Below, one piece after another: positions 8,181 to 15,878 of a DNA stretch of 64,000 nt. The notes under the pieces are model-generated. The model did no database searches. It was not told where the DNA came from and saw only the letters and a list, made by a program, of their open reading frames with translations. Source of the stretch: Pseudactinotalea suaedae (GTDB lineage: Bacteria > Actinomycetota > Actinomycetes > Actinomycetales > Beutenbergiaceae); contig NZ_WNXY01000003.1 in the NCBI RefSeq assembly GCF_009733815.1, forward strand, positions 372,001-436,000. Reading direction: 5' to 3'. A program made the position numbers and the translations under genes. Every line of letters starts with the position of its first letter. Position 1 is the stretch's first letter.

Positions 8181-8713
8181 GGCGCGAGATCCTGGGCCAG
8201 CAGGAACGACTCGAGCGTGGTCAGCAGGCCGTTCTCACCCATAGCGACCGCCATCACGTGCCGCACCTCCTCGCCCTTGTCGTCGATGCTCGTCGCGTAC
8301 GGGTAGGTGATGGCCGCGTGGCTCGACCAGGGCGTGGTCGCCTGGAGCCCCGCGATGACGACGTCCAGCTCGCTCTCCTCCAACCGGGTCATCAGGTCGG
8401 CCTCGCTGCCGGGCACCCAGGCGACCTCGGCGTCGAGCGATGCCGCGAAGGCGCTGACGAGCTCGACCTCGGTCCCGCTCGGCTCACCGCTCTCACCGGC
8501 CTCCGGCGCCCCACCGGGCCACCGTGTGAAGGGAGGGTTCTCCGACACCCCCACCCGCAGCACACCACCGGTGACCCGCTTCAGCGTCCCGTCCGGGTCC
8601 TGGGGAAAGCTGCATGCGGCCGCACTCCACATCAGGACCGCAGCCGCCGCACCGGTGATGGCACGCCGCCGCGACACGAGCCGTGGCTGCTCAGAGCATC
8701 CGTCCGGCACCAC
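8177..8713 (-). CDS. Short solute-binding lipoprotein (SBP family 3, one lobe reduced)
   Basis: This 178-aa exported lipoprotein has an Arg-rich n-region (RRRAIT), a hydrophobic stretch and the lipobox SAAAC with Cys at about residue 34. The body resembles family 3 periplasmic binding proteins: LRVGVSENPPFTRW, GTEVELVSAFAASLDAEV, LDVVIAGLQATTPW and AITYPYA follow lobe I in order. The protein then jumps to a C-terminal piece (VMAVAMGENGLLTTLESFL) like the end of such proteins, lacking most of lobe II. Usual length is about 250-280 aa. The GTG at 8713 has a GGGA Shine-Dalgarno just upstream. It is coupled by ATGA overlap to the CDF gene and has no ABC permease neighbour. A sensor or metal-delivery role is inference only. 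Confidence 0.7.
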   Translation of the reverse strand: MVPDGCSEQPRLVSRRRAITGAAAAVLMWSAAACSFPQDPDGTLKRVTGGVLRVGVSENPPFTRWPGGAPEAGESGEPSGTEVELVSAFAASLDAEVAWVPGSEADLMTRLEESELDVVIAGLQATTPWSSHAAITYPYATSIDDKGEEVRHVMAVAMGENGLLTTLESFLLAQDLAP

Positions 8714-9015
8714 AGGTCCCCTTTCGATCGAGCGGACCGGGAACGATCACCACGGCGAGCATGGCTCCCGGTACCCCTTTCTCGGCACTTCGCCGCGCCG
8801 TCGTCGGCCACGACGTCCGCCGACGGAGGTCGGCATCGTCGTCACCGTACGCCGAGCCGACCCGGCATCGCAGGCCGGCGCTGCGAACCACCGCAGTGGC
8901 CGGGCAGAACTGGTCGCCCATCGCGCCGAACGAGCCGAAGCAACCGGTTGCCAAGCCGACCGGCGACGACTTCTGCCCGCATCGCCCGCGGCCCGACGCC
9001 GTACCCTGACCAGTC
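8714..9015. promoter_or_regulatory. Divergent intergenic region upstream of marR-type gene, contains repeat element copy B
   Basis: This 302-bp region separates the minus-strand lipoprotein gene and the plus-strand MarR gene, so both promoters should be here. Its right part (8902-8978) is a 77-nt dyad element with a perfect 12-bp centre, described separately. A reading frame crosses the region but has no Shine-Dalgarno or family match. Confidence 0.5.
8902..8978 (-). repeat. 77-nt dyad repeat element, copy B
   Basis: The arms are GGGCAGAACTGGTCGCC (8902-8918) and GGCGACGACTTCTGCCC (8962-8978), inverted repeats with 15 of 17 positions complementary. Between them sits the perfect palindrome GCAACCGGTTGC (8940-8951). 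Read on the minus strand it aligns gaplessly over 77 nt with copy A at 15764-15840, about 57 identities by my count. It lies upstream of the MarR/RND genes. Function is unknown. Confidence 0.7.
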
Positions 9016-9471
9016 ATGGCCGAACCCGACCGGGCAGCACTGCTCGCCGCCATCGCCAAGAACCATCAGGCGATCGCGACCAGCATGGTCAAGCACCGGT
9101 TGCAGCGGCTGCTCGACACCCACCTCACGGCCGGTCGGCTGCACGCCCTCGTGGTGCTCGACGCGCACGGGCCGCAGCCTGCAGGTGATCTCGCGCGTGC
9201 GCTGGGCCTCAGCGCCGCCACCGTCACCGGCCTGGTCGACGGTCTGGTCCGGGACGGGCTCGCCGAGCGTCGCCCCGACCCCGACGACGGTCGCGCACGG
9301 GTGGTCCACGCGACCGAGGCGGGCACCGCCGCCTGGCGCGACGCCGTGCTCGGTCCCACCGCGATCGACGAGGACGTCCTCGCCCACCTGAGCGACGCGG
9401 AGCTGGCGCTCATCGGTCAGGCCGCTGCGGTGCTGCGCCGCGCGGTGACCGATGTCACCGAATCCGGCTGA
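9016..9471 (+). CDS. MarR family transcriptional regulator
   Basis: This 151-aa protein has a winged helix-turn-helix domain spanning about residues 35-105. LARALGLSAATVTGLVDGLV is the recognition-helix region, and RRPDPDDGRARVVHATEAG is the wing, with the Asp-Arg pair common to MarR proteins. Helices at both ends form the dimer interface. It is followed after 75 bp on the same strand by an RND efflux pump gene. That is a common arrangement in which a MarR repressor controls the pump and itself. No ligand is deducible. The ATG at 9016 fits the family length. Confidence 0.87.
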   Translation: MAEPDRAALLAAIAKNHQAIATSMVKHRLQRLLDTHLTAGRLHALVVLDAHGPQPAGDLARALGLSAATVTGLVDGLVRDGLAERRPDPDDGRARVVHATEAGTAAWRDAVLGPTAIDEDVLAHLSDAELALIGQAAAVLRRAVTDVTESG

Positions 9472-9546
9472 TCCCACCCGCGTCAGCCACTTTCCTTCGG
9501 GTTACCCTCAACATCGCCTGGTCCGCACCTGCTCTGGAGCCCGCCC

Positions 9547-12500
9547 GTGCACTACCTCGCACGCTTCTCCCTCAGCCGCCGCGCGCTCGTCGCGCTGATC
9601 ACCGTGGCGATCGCCGCGCTCGGGGCCGTGAGCCTGACCTCGCTCCGACAGGAGCTGATCCCCTCGATCAGCTTTCCTGCCGCCGTCGTCATCGGCAGCT
9701 ACCCGGGCGCCTCGCCGGAGGTCGTCGAGGATCGCGTGACGACCGTGCTCGAGGAGGCGGTCGCGGGCGTCGACGGCATCGAGGAGATGACCTCGACGGC
9801 GGCCAGCAACGTCTCCACCACGACCGTGCTGTTCGAGTACGGCACCGACATGCCGACCGCGCTCGCGGACCTGCGCTCCGCGCTCGACACGGCCTCCCAG
9901 CAGCTGCCCGAGGACGTCGACCCGCAGGTGATCGCCGGCTCCATCGACGACCTGCCCGTCCTTCAGCTCGCGGCCGCGGGCGCGTCGGACGGCGACGACC
10001 TCGCCGGGGTGGTCGAGGAGATCATCGTCCCGGAGCTCGAGGACATCGCGGGGGTCCGGTCCGTCACGGTGAGCGGTCAGGCGGTCCGGGAGATCGCCGT
10101 CGACGTCGACATGGCCGCCATGGCGGCCGCGGGGCTGACGCCGCAGGACGTCCTGGAGGTGCTCGACAACTTCGGCCTGCGGGTACCCGCGGGCACCCTG
10201 ACCGACGGTGACGAGAGCCTGACGATCGAGACCGGCACCCCGATCACGACCGTCGAGGAGCTCACGGCCATCCCGCTGGGGACGGCACCGGACGGCTCCG
10301 TCCTGACGCTGGGCACCATCGCGGCGGTCGTGGACCAGGAGGATGCTGCCACCTCGTTGTCCCGTCTCAACGGCGAGCCGTCGTTGTCGATCGCGATCAC
10401 CAAGACGCCGGACGGCAACGTCGTCGAGGTCTCCGAGTCCGTGCAGCAGGCGATCGCCGACCTCGGGGAGCGGCTCGAGGCGCAGGGCGTCGACGTCGCC
10501 GTCACGTTCGACCAGGCGCCCTTCATCACGGAGTCGATCGAAGGTCTGGCCACCGAGGGCATGCTCGGGCTCGTCTTCGCCGTCGTCGTCATCCTGCTGT
10601 TCCTGCTGTCGCTGCGTTCAACGCTGGTCTCGGCGGTCTCGATCCCGCTGTCGTTGCTGACGGCGTTCATCGTCATGGAGGTCGTGGGGTACTCCCTCAA
10701 CCTGCTGACGCTCGCGGCGCTGACCATCTCGATCGGCCGCGTGGTCGACGACGCGATCGTGGTCATCGAGAACATCAAGAGACACCTCTCGTACGGCGCT
10801 GACGGCGCCAGCCGCAGGACCGTGATCCTCACCGCGGTGAAGGAGGTGGCCGGGGCGATCACCTCCGCCACCATCGCCACCGTGGCGGTGTTCGCGCCGA
10901 TCGGGTTCGTGGGCGGGTTCGTCGGCGAGCTGTTCCGGCCGTTCGCGGTGACGGTCGCGATCGGGATGATGGCGTCGCTGTTCGTCGCGCTCACGATCAT
11001 CCCCGTGCTCGCGTACTGGTTCCTCAAGACGCCGGAGGGCGCCTCCGACGTCGAGGCCGCGGCACGCGCGCGCGAGGCCGCCGAGGCCAAGGAGCGGCGC
11101 GGCATCTGGCAGCGCGGCTACCTGCCGGTGCTGAAGGCCGCCCTGCGCCGACCGGCCGTGACGCTCGTGATCGCCGTCGCCATCCTCGGCGGCACGGTGG
11201 CGCTCGTGCCCTCGCTGCAGACGAACTTCCTCGGCAACTCCGGGCAGGACACGCTCACCGTCACGCAGGACTTCGAGCCCGGCACCTCGCTGCAGGCGCA
11301 GGACGACGCCGCCCAGCAGGTCGAGGACGCACTGATGGCGATCGACGCCGTCGAGACCGTGCAGACCACGGTCGGCTCCGGAGGCGGCTTCGCCGCATTC
11401 TTCGGCGGCAGCAGCACGCAGGCCAGCTTCGCCATCACGCTCGACCACGACGCCGACGGCGTGGCCGTCGAGACCGAGGTTCGGAACGCCGTCGCCGGTC
11501 TCGTCGAGGGCCGCGTGACCGGGATCAGCGTCGCCGGTGGGGATGCCGGCCTGGGCGCGACCACGGTCGACCTGGTGGTCACCGCGGACGAGATCGACGC
11601 GCTCGCCGAGGCGGGACAGCTGGTTCACGACTCTGTCGTGGGCATGGACGGCATCGCCGAGATCAGCTCCTCGCTGGCCTCGGACCAACCGGTCATCCAG
11701 GTCACGGTGGACCGCGACGCGGCCGCTGCCGCGGGGCTGACGGAGACCGCCGTCGCGGTCGCCGTGGCCGGCGCGATGACCGACGCCGAGGTCGGCACGA
11801 TCGACATCGACGGCGACGAGGTCTCGGTCATCGCGAGCTTCGCCGACTCCCCCACCGACCTCGACGAGCTCGCCGCGCTGCCGCTCACCGGAGAGGGTGG
11901 GCCGGTCACGCTCAGCAGCGTGGCCACGGTCGAGGTGGTGCAGACCGCCTCGGCGATCACGCGGACCGACGGTCGACGCACCGTCACCGTGTCGATCACG
12001 CCCAACATCGAGGATCTCGGCTCGTTGAGCGCCGAGCTGACCGAGAAGATGGACGCGCTCGAGCTGCCAGCCGGGACCGAGGTCACGGTGGCGGGCGCGG
12101 CGGCGGACCAGGCGGACGCGTTCTCCGACCTCGGGCTCGCGCTGGTGCTGGCGATCGCGATCATCTACATCGTGCTGGTCGCGACCTTCAACTCGCTCGC
12201 GCAGCCGCTGATCCTGCTGGTCTCGGTGCCGTTCGCCGCCACCGGGGCGCTCGTGGGTCTGCTGATCACCGACACCCCGCTGGGCGTGCCGGCACTGATC
12301 GGTGCCTTGATGCTCGTGGGCGTCGTGGTCTCCAACGCCATCGTGCTGATCGACCTCATCAACCAGTACCGGCGGCAGGGGCGACCGCTGGAGGAGGCCG
12401 TGGTCGAGGGCGCGCGCAAGCGGCTCCGGCCGATCGTGATGACCGCGGCCGCGACGATCTTCGCGCTGCTCCCGATGGCGCTCGGCGTCACCGGCGGCGG

Positions 12501-12768
12501 GGCCTTCATCTCGCAGCCGCTGGCGATCGTCGTCATCGGCGGGCTCATCACCTCGACGCTGCTGACGCTGATCGTCGTGCCGGTCATCTACACGGTCGGA
12601 CAGCGACGCCGACGCTCGAGAGGACGGGACGCCGTCGAGGGCGGCTCCGCCGACGAGGAGCAGTCGATCGAGACCGAGCCGGGCACCGGCGAGGCCGAGG
12701 ACGCGGGTTCGTCGAACCACCCACGGGGGCGCCGCGCCAGGCACGCGGCCGAACCGGTCACCGAGTGA
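9547..12768 (+). CDS. RND superfamily efflux transporter (AcrB/HAE-type permease)
   Basis: This 1073-aa protein has the two-fold RND plan: TM1, a large extracytoplasmic porter loop, TM2-6, TM7, a second loop, then TM8-12. The TM4 proton-relay motif is present (GRVVDDAIVVIENIKRHL, about residues 398-415, with the Asp pair). The start MHYLARFSLSRRALV, the following RQELIPSISFP and SYPGASPEVVEDRVT are typical of the AcrB/D/F family. A charged cytoplasmic C-terminal tail of about 60 residues follows TM12. No membrane fusion protein or outer-membrane factor is nearby, as expected in a monoderm. The GTG start gives the expected N-terminus. Transport is proton-driven; substrate is unknown. The stop lies 3 bp from the end of the convergent EF-Tu-domain gene. 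Confidence 0.93.
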   Translation: MHYLARFSLSRRALVALITVAIAALGAVSLTSLRQELIPSISFPAAVVIGSYPGASPEVVEDRVTTVLEEAVAGVDGIEEMTSTAASNVSTTTVLFEYGTDMPTALADLRSALDTASQQLPEDVDPQVIAGSIDDLPVLQLAAAGASDGDDLAGVVEEIIVPELEDIAGVRSVTVSGQAVREIAVDVDMAAMAAAGLTPQDVLEVLDNFGLRVPAGTLTDGDESLTIETGTPITTVEELTAIPLGTAPDGSVLTLGTIAAVVDQEDAATSLSRLNGEPSLSIAITKTPDGNVVEVSESVQQAIADLGERLEAQGVDVAVTFDQAPFITESIEGLATEGMLGLVFAVVVILLFLLSLRSTLVSAVSIPLSLLTAFIVMEVVGYSLNLLTLAALTISIGRVVDDAIVVIENIKRHLSYGADGASRRTVILTAVKEVAGAITSATIATVAVFAPIGFVGGFVGELFRPFAVTVAIGMMASLFVALTIIPVLAYWFLKTPEGASDVEAAARAREAAEAKERRGIWQRGYLPVLKAALRRPAVTLVIAVAILGGTVALVPSLQTNFLGNSGQDTLTVTQDFEPGTSLQAQDDAAQQVEDALMAIDAVETVQTTVGSGGGFAAFFGGSSTQASFAITLDHDADGVAVETEVRNAVAGLVEGRVTGISVAGGDAGLGATTVDLVVTADEIDALAEAGQLVHDSVVGMDGIAEISSSLASDQPVIQVTVDRDAAAAAGLTETAVAVAVAGAMTDAEVGTIDIDGDEVSVIASFADSPTDLDELAALPLTGEGGPVTLSSVATVEVVQTASAITRTDGRRTVTVSITPNIEDLGSLSAELTEKMDALELPAGTEVTVAGAAADQADAFSDLGLALVLAIAIIYIVLVATFNSLAQPLILLVSVPFAATGALVGLLITDTPLGVPALIGALMLVGVVVSNAIVLIDLINQYRRQGRPLEEAVVEGARKRLRPIVMTAAATIFALLPMALGVTGGGAFISQPLAIVVIGGLITSTLLTLIVVPVIYTVGQRRRRSRGRDAVEGGSADEEQSIETEPGTGEAEDAGSSNHPRGRRARHAAEPVTE

Positions 12769-12771
12769 GGA

Positions 12772-13458
12772 TCAGGCGGACAGCACGTCCCCGCGCTGCA
12801 CGTCGCTGCGCGAGACGCCCTTGAGCAGCAGGCCGACGTTGTCCCCCACGCTCGCGACATCGGTCGTCTTGCGGAACATCTCGATGCCGGTCACCTCGAC
12901 CTCGGCGAGCGTCTGCGTGCCGCGCCGGATCACCACGTACTGACCCGCGCGCAGCTGACCCGACCCGACCCGACCGGTCACCACCGTGCCTCGGCCGGTG
13001 ATCGAGAAGACGTCCTCCACGGTGAGGGCGAACCCGCCGGCCGTGGCTGCCGGGACCGCACCGTAGGGCGCCGCGTCGGCGACCGGCGGCACCTCGCCGT
13101 ACGCGCTCGGGACGCCGGCGGTCATCGCCTTCTCGCGCCGGCGGCGGCGCTGGTGCGCCAGGATGACCACCGTCATGTGCACGCCGGCGAGCATGGCTGC
13201 GCCCAGCACGATCAGCATCGCGTAGGGCTCGTCGTGGGTGATCGGAAAGACGTAGGCCAGCAGCACGGCACCGACCAGCACGACGCCGTTGATCATCCCC
13301 GTGCGGACGATCGCCTTGCTGAACCGCGGATCGGTGCCCCGTGAGGCGGCCGGACCGGCGGGCACGTCCGGACGACCCGGCGGGACCTGGCCGGCCCTGA
13401 TGCCTGGCACCGGCGTCTGGTTCGGGATGTCGGTCTCACCGTCGGGGTAGAAGGTCAC
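12772..13458 (-). CDS. Membrane-anchored EF-Tu domain II-like protein
   Basis: This 228-aa protein has a Pro/Gly-rich N-terminus (1-45) and two membrane helices ([20 protein letters not shown] and [20 protein letters not shown]). A basic RRRRREK stretch and a linker follow. The C-terminal domain (about 143-228) closely follows domain II of elongation factor Tu: [18 protein letters not shown], then [19 protein letters not shown] and [19 protein letters not shown]. There is no G domain: no P-loop, DxxG or NKxD, so it cannot be a GTPase. The basic stretch after TM2 suggests the barrel faces the cytoplasm. Function is unknown; no partner is apparent in the neighbourhood. Automatic labels such as EF-Tu family GTPase would be misleading. 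Confidence 0.85.
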   Translation of the reverse strand: MTFYPDGETDIPNQTPVPGIRAGQVPPGRPDVPAGPAASRGTDPRFSKAIVRTGMINGVVLVGAVLLAYVFPITHDEPYAMLIVLGAAMLAGVHMTVVILAHQRRRRREKAMTAGVPSAYGEVPPVADAAPYGAVPAATAGGFALTVEDVFSITGRGTVVTGRVGSGQLRAGQYVVIRRGTQTLAEVEVTGIEMFRKTTDVASVGDNVGLLLKGVSRSDVQRGDVLSA

Positions 13459-13650
13459 GGGAGGACGGTACCTGGATCCCGGCCCGGCTCCGAGGACCTC
13501 CCTTGACGCCGGCCACCCGCACGGCGCAGGATCGAGTGCGGTCGGATGCGCCAGGGGGCCGCTGCCCAGATCGACCTCGACGAGAGATGAGCAGATGCCG
13601 CAACCGGTCGGCGCGCCCGCGCCCGGTCACGTGCGGGCGGGGGCCGCTCG

Positions 13651-14889
13651 ATGACCACGACGCTCCGGTTCGGTGTGCTCTCGCACGCGCTGCACCGGCC
13701 CGACCACGACCCCGCGATCCAGCTCGCCGCCGATGTCAGGCTGGCCGAGCACGCCGACCGGCTCGGTCTGGACGAGCTCTGGTGGACCGAGCGTCGCAGC
13801 GGTGGTTGGCAGATCGTCGCCGACCCGATGCTGATGGCGGCGCACGCCGCCGCCTCGACCCGGCGGATCCGGCTCGGCGCGGTCGTCAACCCGGTCCGCC
13901 ACCATCCGGCGAACCTGGTCGACGGCGCAGCACAGCTCGACCACCTGACGCGCGGCCGGTTCGTGCTCGGGCTGGGCGCCGACGTGATGGTCGAGGACGC
14001 CGCCACGGCCGGGCTGTCCGCCACGGATGCCGAGCATGCGATCGAGGAGACGGTGGGCGCCGTCGCGACGCTGCTGCGCGGGAAGGGGCGGGTGTCACTG
14101 ACGCCACGCCACGCGCCCTGGGTGGTGCGCGACCACACCCCCCACCTGCTGCCGCGGGGGCGGCTCGACACCCGCGCCGTCTCCTTCGGCGGGTCCGCGG
14201 CTCCCGAGCTGGCCGGCACCCTCGGGCTCGGGCTGGTCAGCACCGCGGCGGCCCAGGCGGTGGGGCTGCAGCGCGAGAACCGAATGGCTCAGACCTGGCT
14301 GCGCGCCGAGGCGGCGGCGCACCAGGCGGGCCGCGTCCTGTCGCGTGACCGGTGGTCGGTGACCACGCCGATCCACCTCGCCGACACCGAGATCGAGGCC
14401 CGGCGCCAGGTCCGCCACGGCATCGCGCGGTGGGCGGAGTACGCGCGGGCGTCGATGCCGGTCGAGGTGCCGGCAGGGACCGACGCCGACACCCTGATCG
14501 ACAGCCTCCACGCCGCCGGCCGCGGCGTCGTCGGTACGCCCGCGATGGCGATCGAGCACCTCGAGCGGGTGCTCGACCTGAGTGCCGGTGTCGGGACCGT
14601 GCTGCTGGAGGTCGCCGACTGGGCGAGCCCGGCCGAGACCCACGCGAGCCTCGAGCGGTTCGCCCGCGAGGTGGTCCCGCACGTGACCGGCATCAGCAGG
14701 TCGCGGCTCGCGGCCAGCGCCGGCGGCGTGGGCGGCGTCGGGACGAGCGGCCGGGTCGGCCGCCGTGCGGCGACACCCCTCCCGGTGCACGGACCGGCTC
14801 CGACGCCGGTGCGAGGCGTGAGCCGGATCCATCTGGACGAGGGAGCCCGCAGCCGCGGGCGCCACGCCGTCGACCCCTCGCCGGACTAG
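13651..14889 (+). CDS. LLM class flavin-dependent oxidoreductase (luciferase-like)
   Basis: This 412-aa protein has a bacterial-luciferase TIM barrel in about residues 1-335. Typical elements are AEHADRLGLDELWWTERRS, the repeat of strands around STRRIRLGAVVNPVRHHPAN, and DHLTRGRFVLGLGAD. The family uses FMN or F420; the sequence does not decide which. The last 65 residues are Gly/Arg/Pro-rich without recognisable structure, which is longer than usual and may be disordered. The ATG at 13651 directly precedes the first beta strand. It is followed by yaaA after 55 bp on the same strand. Substrate is unknown. Confidence 0.83.
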   Translation: MTTTLRFGVLSHALHRPDHDPAIQLAADVRLAEHADRLGLDELWWTERRSGGWQIVADPMLMAAHAAASTRRIRLGAVVNPVRHHPANLVDGAAQLDHLTRGRFVLGLGADVMVEDAATAGLSATDAEHAIEETVGAVATLLRGKGRVSLTPRHAPWVVRDHTPHLLPRGRLDTRAVSFGGSAAPELAGTLGLGLVSTAAAQAVGLQRENRMAQTWLRAEAAAHQAGRVLSRDRWSVTTPIHLADTEIEARRQVRHGIARWAEYARASMPVEVPAGTDADTLIDSLHAAGRGVVGTPAMAIEHLERVLDLSAGVGTVLLEVADWASPAETHASLERFAREVVPHVTGISRSRLAASAGGVGGVGTSGRVGRRAATPLPVHGPAPTPVRGVSRIHLDEGARSRGRHAVDPSPD

Positions 14890-14944
14890 GACGAGCCGCC
14901 TCCCGGAGGTCTCCGAGCACCGCGACCGACCGTACGCTGGCGGG

Positions 14945-15703
14945 GTGCTGATCCTGCTGCCCCCGTCCGAGGGCAAGGCCCAACGCGGGAGGGGCCGGCC
15001 GATCGACCTGGCGCGGCTGTCGTTCCCCGAGCTCGCCGCCGCCCGCGACCACGTGCTCGACGCGCTCGCGACCACGAGCGCGCGCCCGGACGCCCTCGTG
15101 CGGCTGACGGCGCCTCCCGGGGCCGCCCAGGAGGTCGAGCGCAACGCCCGGATCCGGGAGATCGGCACGCTACCGGCCGAGCGCTTGTACACCGGCGTCC
15201 TCTACGACGCGCTCGACCTGGAGTCGATGGAGGTCGCTGCGCGGCGGCGCGCACGGCGATGGGTGGTCGTGACGTCCGCGCTCTTCGGTGCGGTGCGGCT
15301 CGCCGACCCGTTGCCGCCCTACCGGCTCCCGGTGTGCGCGAGCCTCGACGGCCTCGACAGCCCTGCGGGTCTCGAGGCGTACTGGCGCCGGCACCTGCCG
15401 GACACGCTCACCGAGGCCGCGGGGCGGGGCGTCGTCGTGGACTGCCGGTCCAGCAGCTACGTGCCGCTGTGGCGCCCGACGGCGGAGCTCGCCGACCGGT
15501 GGGTCCAGATCCGCGTCCCCGGCGCGAGCCACTCGGCCAAGCACACCCGCGGGCTCGTGACCAGGCACCTGTGCGTGGCAGGTTCCCTCGCCAAGGACGT
15601 GCCCGCCGTGGCCCAGGAGATCGGGGCGGCGTTCGACGTCGCGCTCCACGAGCCCGCCCGGCCGGGCAAGCCGTGGGTGCTCGACGTGCACCCGAGCCCG
15701 TGA
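14945..15703 (+). CDS. yaaA: YaaA family peroxide stress protein
   Basis: This 252-aa protein belongs to the YaaA/DUF328 family. It starts with the diagnostic MLILLPPSEGKA and carries RLYTGVLYDALD (about residues 79-90), VVTSALFGAVRLADPLPPYR and a C-terminal SHSAKHTRGLVTRHL with conserved His/Lys/Arg. In E. coli YaaA lowers intracellular free iron during peroxide stress and binds DNA with a helix-hairpin-helix fold. A similar role is inferred here from family membership only. The GTG at 14945 is the only start that keeps the conserved N-terminal motif intact. It converges with the UDP-glucose pyrophosphorylase gene; the gap holds repeat copy A. Confidence 0.9.
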   Translation: MLILLPPSEGKAQRGRGRPIDLARLSFPELAAARDHVLDALATTSARPDALVRLTAPPGAAQEVERNARIREIGTLPAERLYTGVLYDALDLESMEVAARRRARRWVVVTSALFGAVRLADPLPPYRLPVCASLDGLDSPAGLEAYWRRHLPDTLTEAAGRGVVVDCRSSSYVPLWRPTAELADRWVQIRVPGASHSAKHTRGLVTRHLCVAGSLAKDVPAVAQEIGAAFDVALHEPARPGKPWVLDVHPSP

Positions 15704-15763
15704 CCCGGCGGGCTACCGCGCTGCTCCACCCCGTGCGGCCGACCTCGTGACCCGCCTGGGAGC

Positions 15764-15840
15764 GGGCAGAAGTCGTCGCTGATCGCGATGGCAACCGGTT
15801 GCGATCGCCGTCACGGCGCCACGCGCGACGAGTTCCTCCC
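15764..15840 (+). repeat. 77-nt dyad repeat element, copy A
   Basis: The left arm is GGGCAGAAGTCGTCGC (15764-15779), the perfect 12-bp palindrome GCAACCGGTTGC is at 15791-15802, and the right arm is GCGACGAGTTCCTCCC (15825-15840), an imperfect inverted repeat of the left arm. Spacers (11 and 22 nt) match those of copy B. The first 16 nt and the 12-nt core are identical to copy B on its minus strand. It sits between the 3' ends of yaaA and the UGPase gene. An in-frame stop in the frame shared with copy B argues against coding. Confidence 0.7.
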
Positions 15841-15878
15841 GCCGGGCCTGGGCCCGGGGCGCGCGATGACCGGTGGGC

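Noticed and set aside
8683-9009. A 108-codon plus-strand frame across the lipoprotein-MarR gap
   Set aside because: Starts inside another gene, no Shine-Dalgarno, and its most protein-like part coincides with the dyad element, whose second copy has a stop codon in the same frame.
13591-13620. Possible third copy of the 77-nt element (CGCAACCGGTCGGCG)
   Set aside because: Only about 9 bases of the core match and neither arm nor spacer pattern is present.
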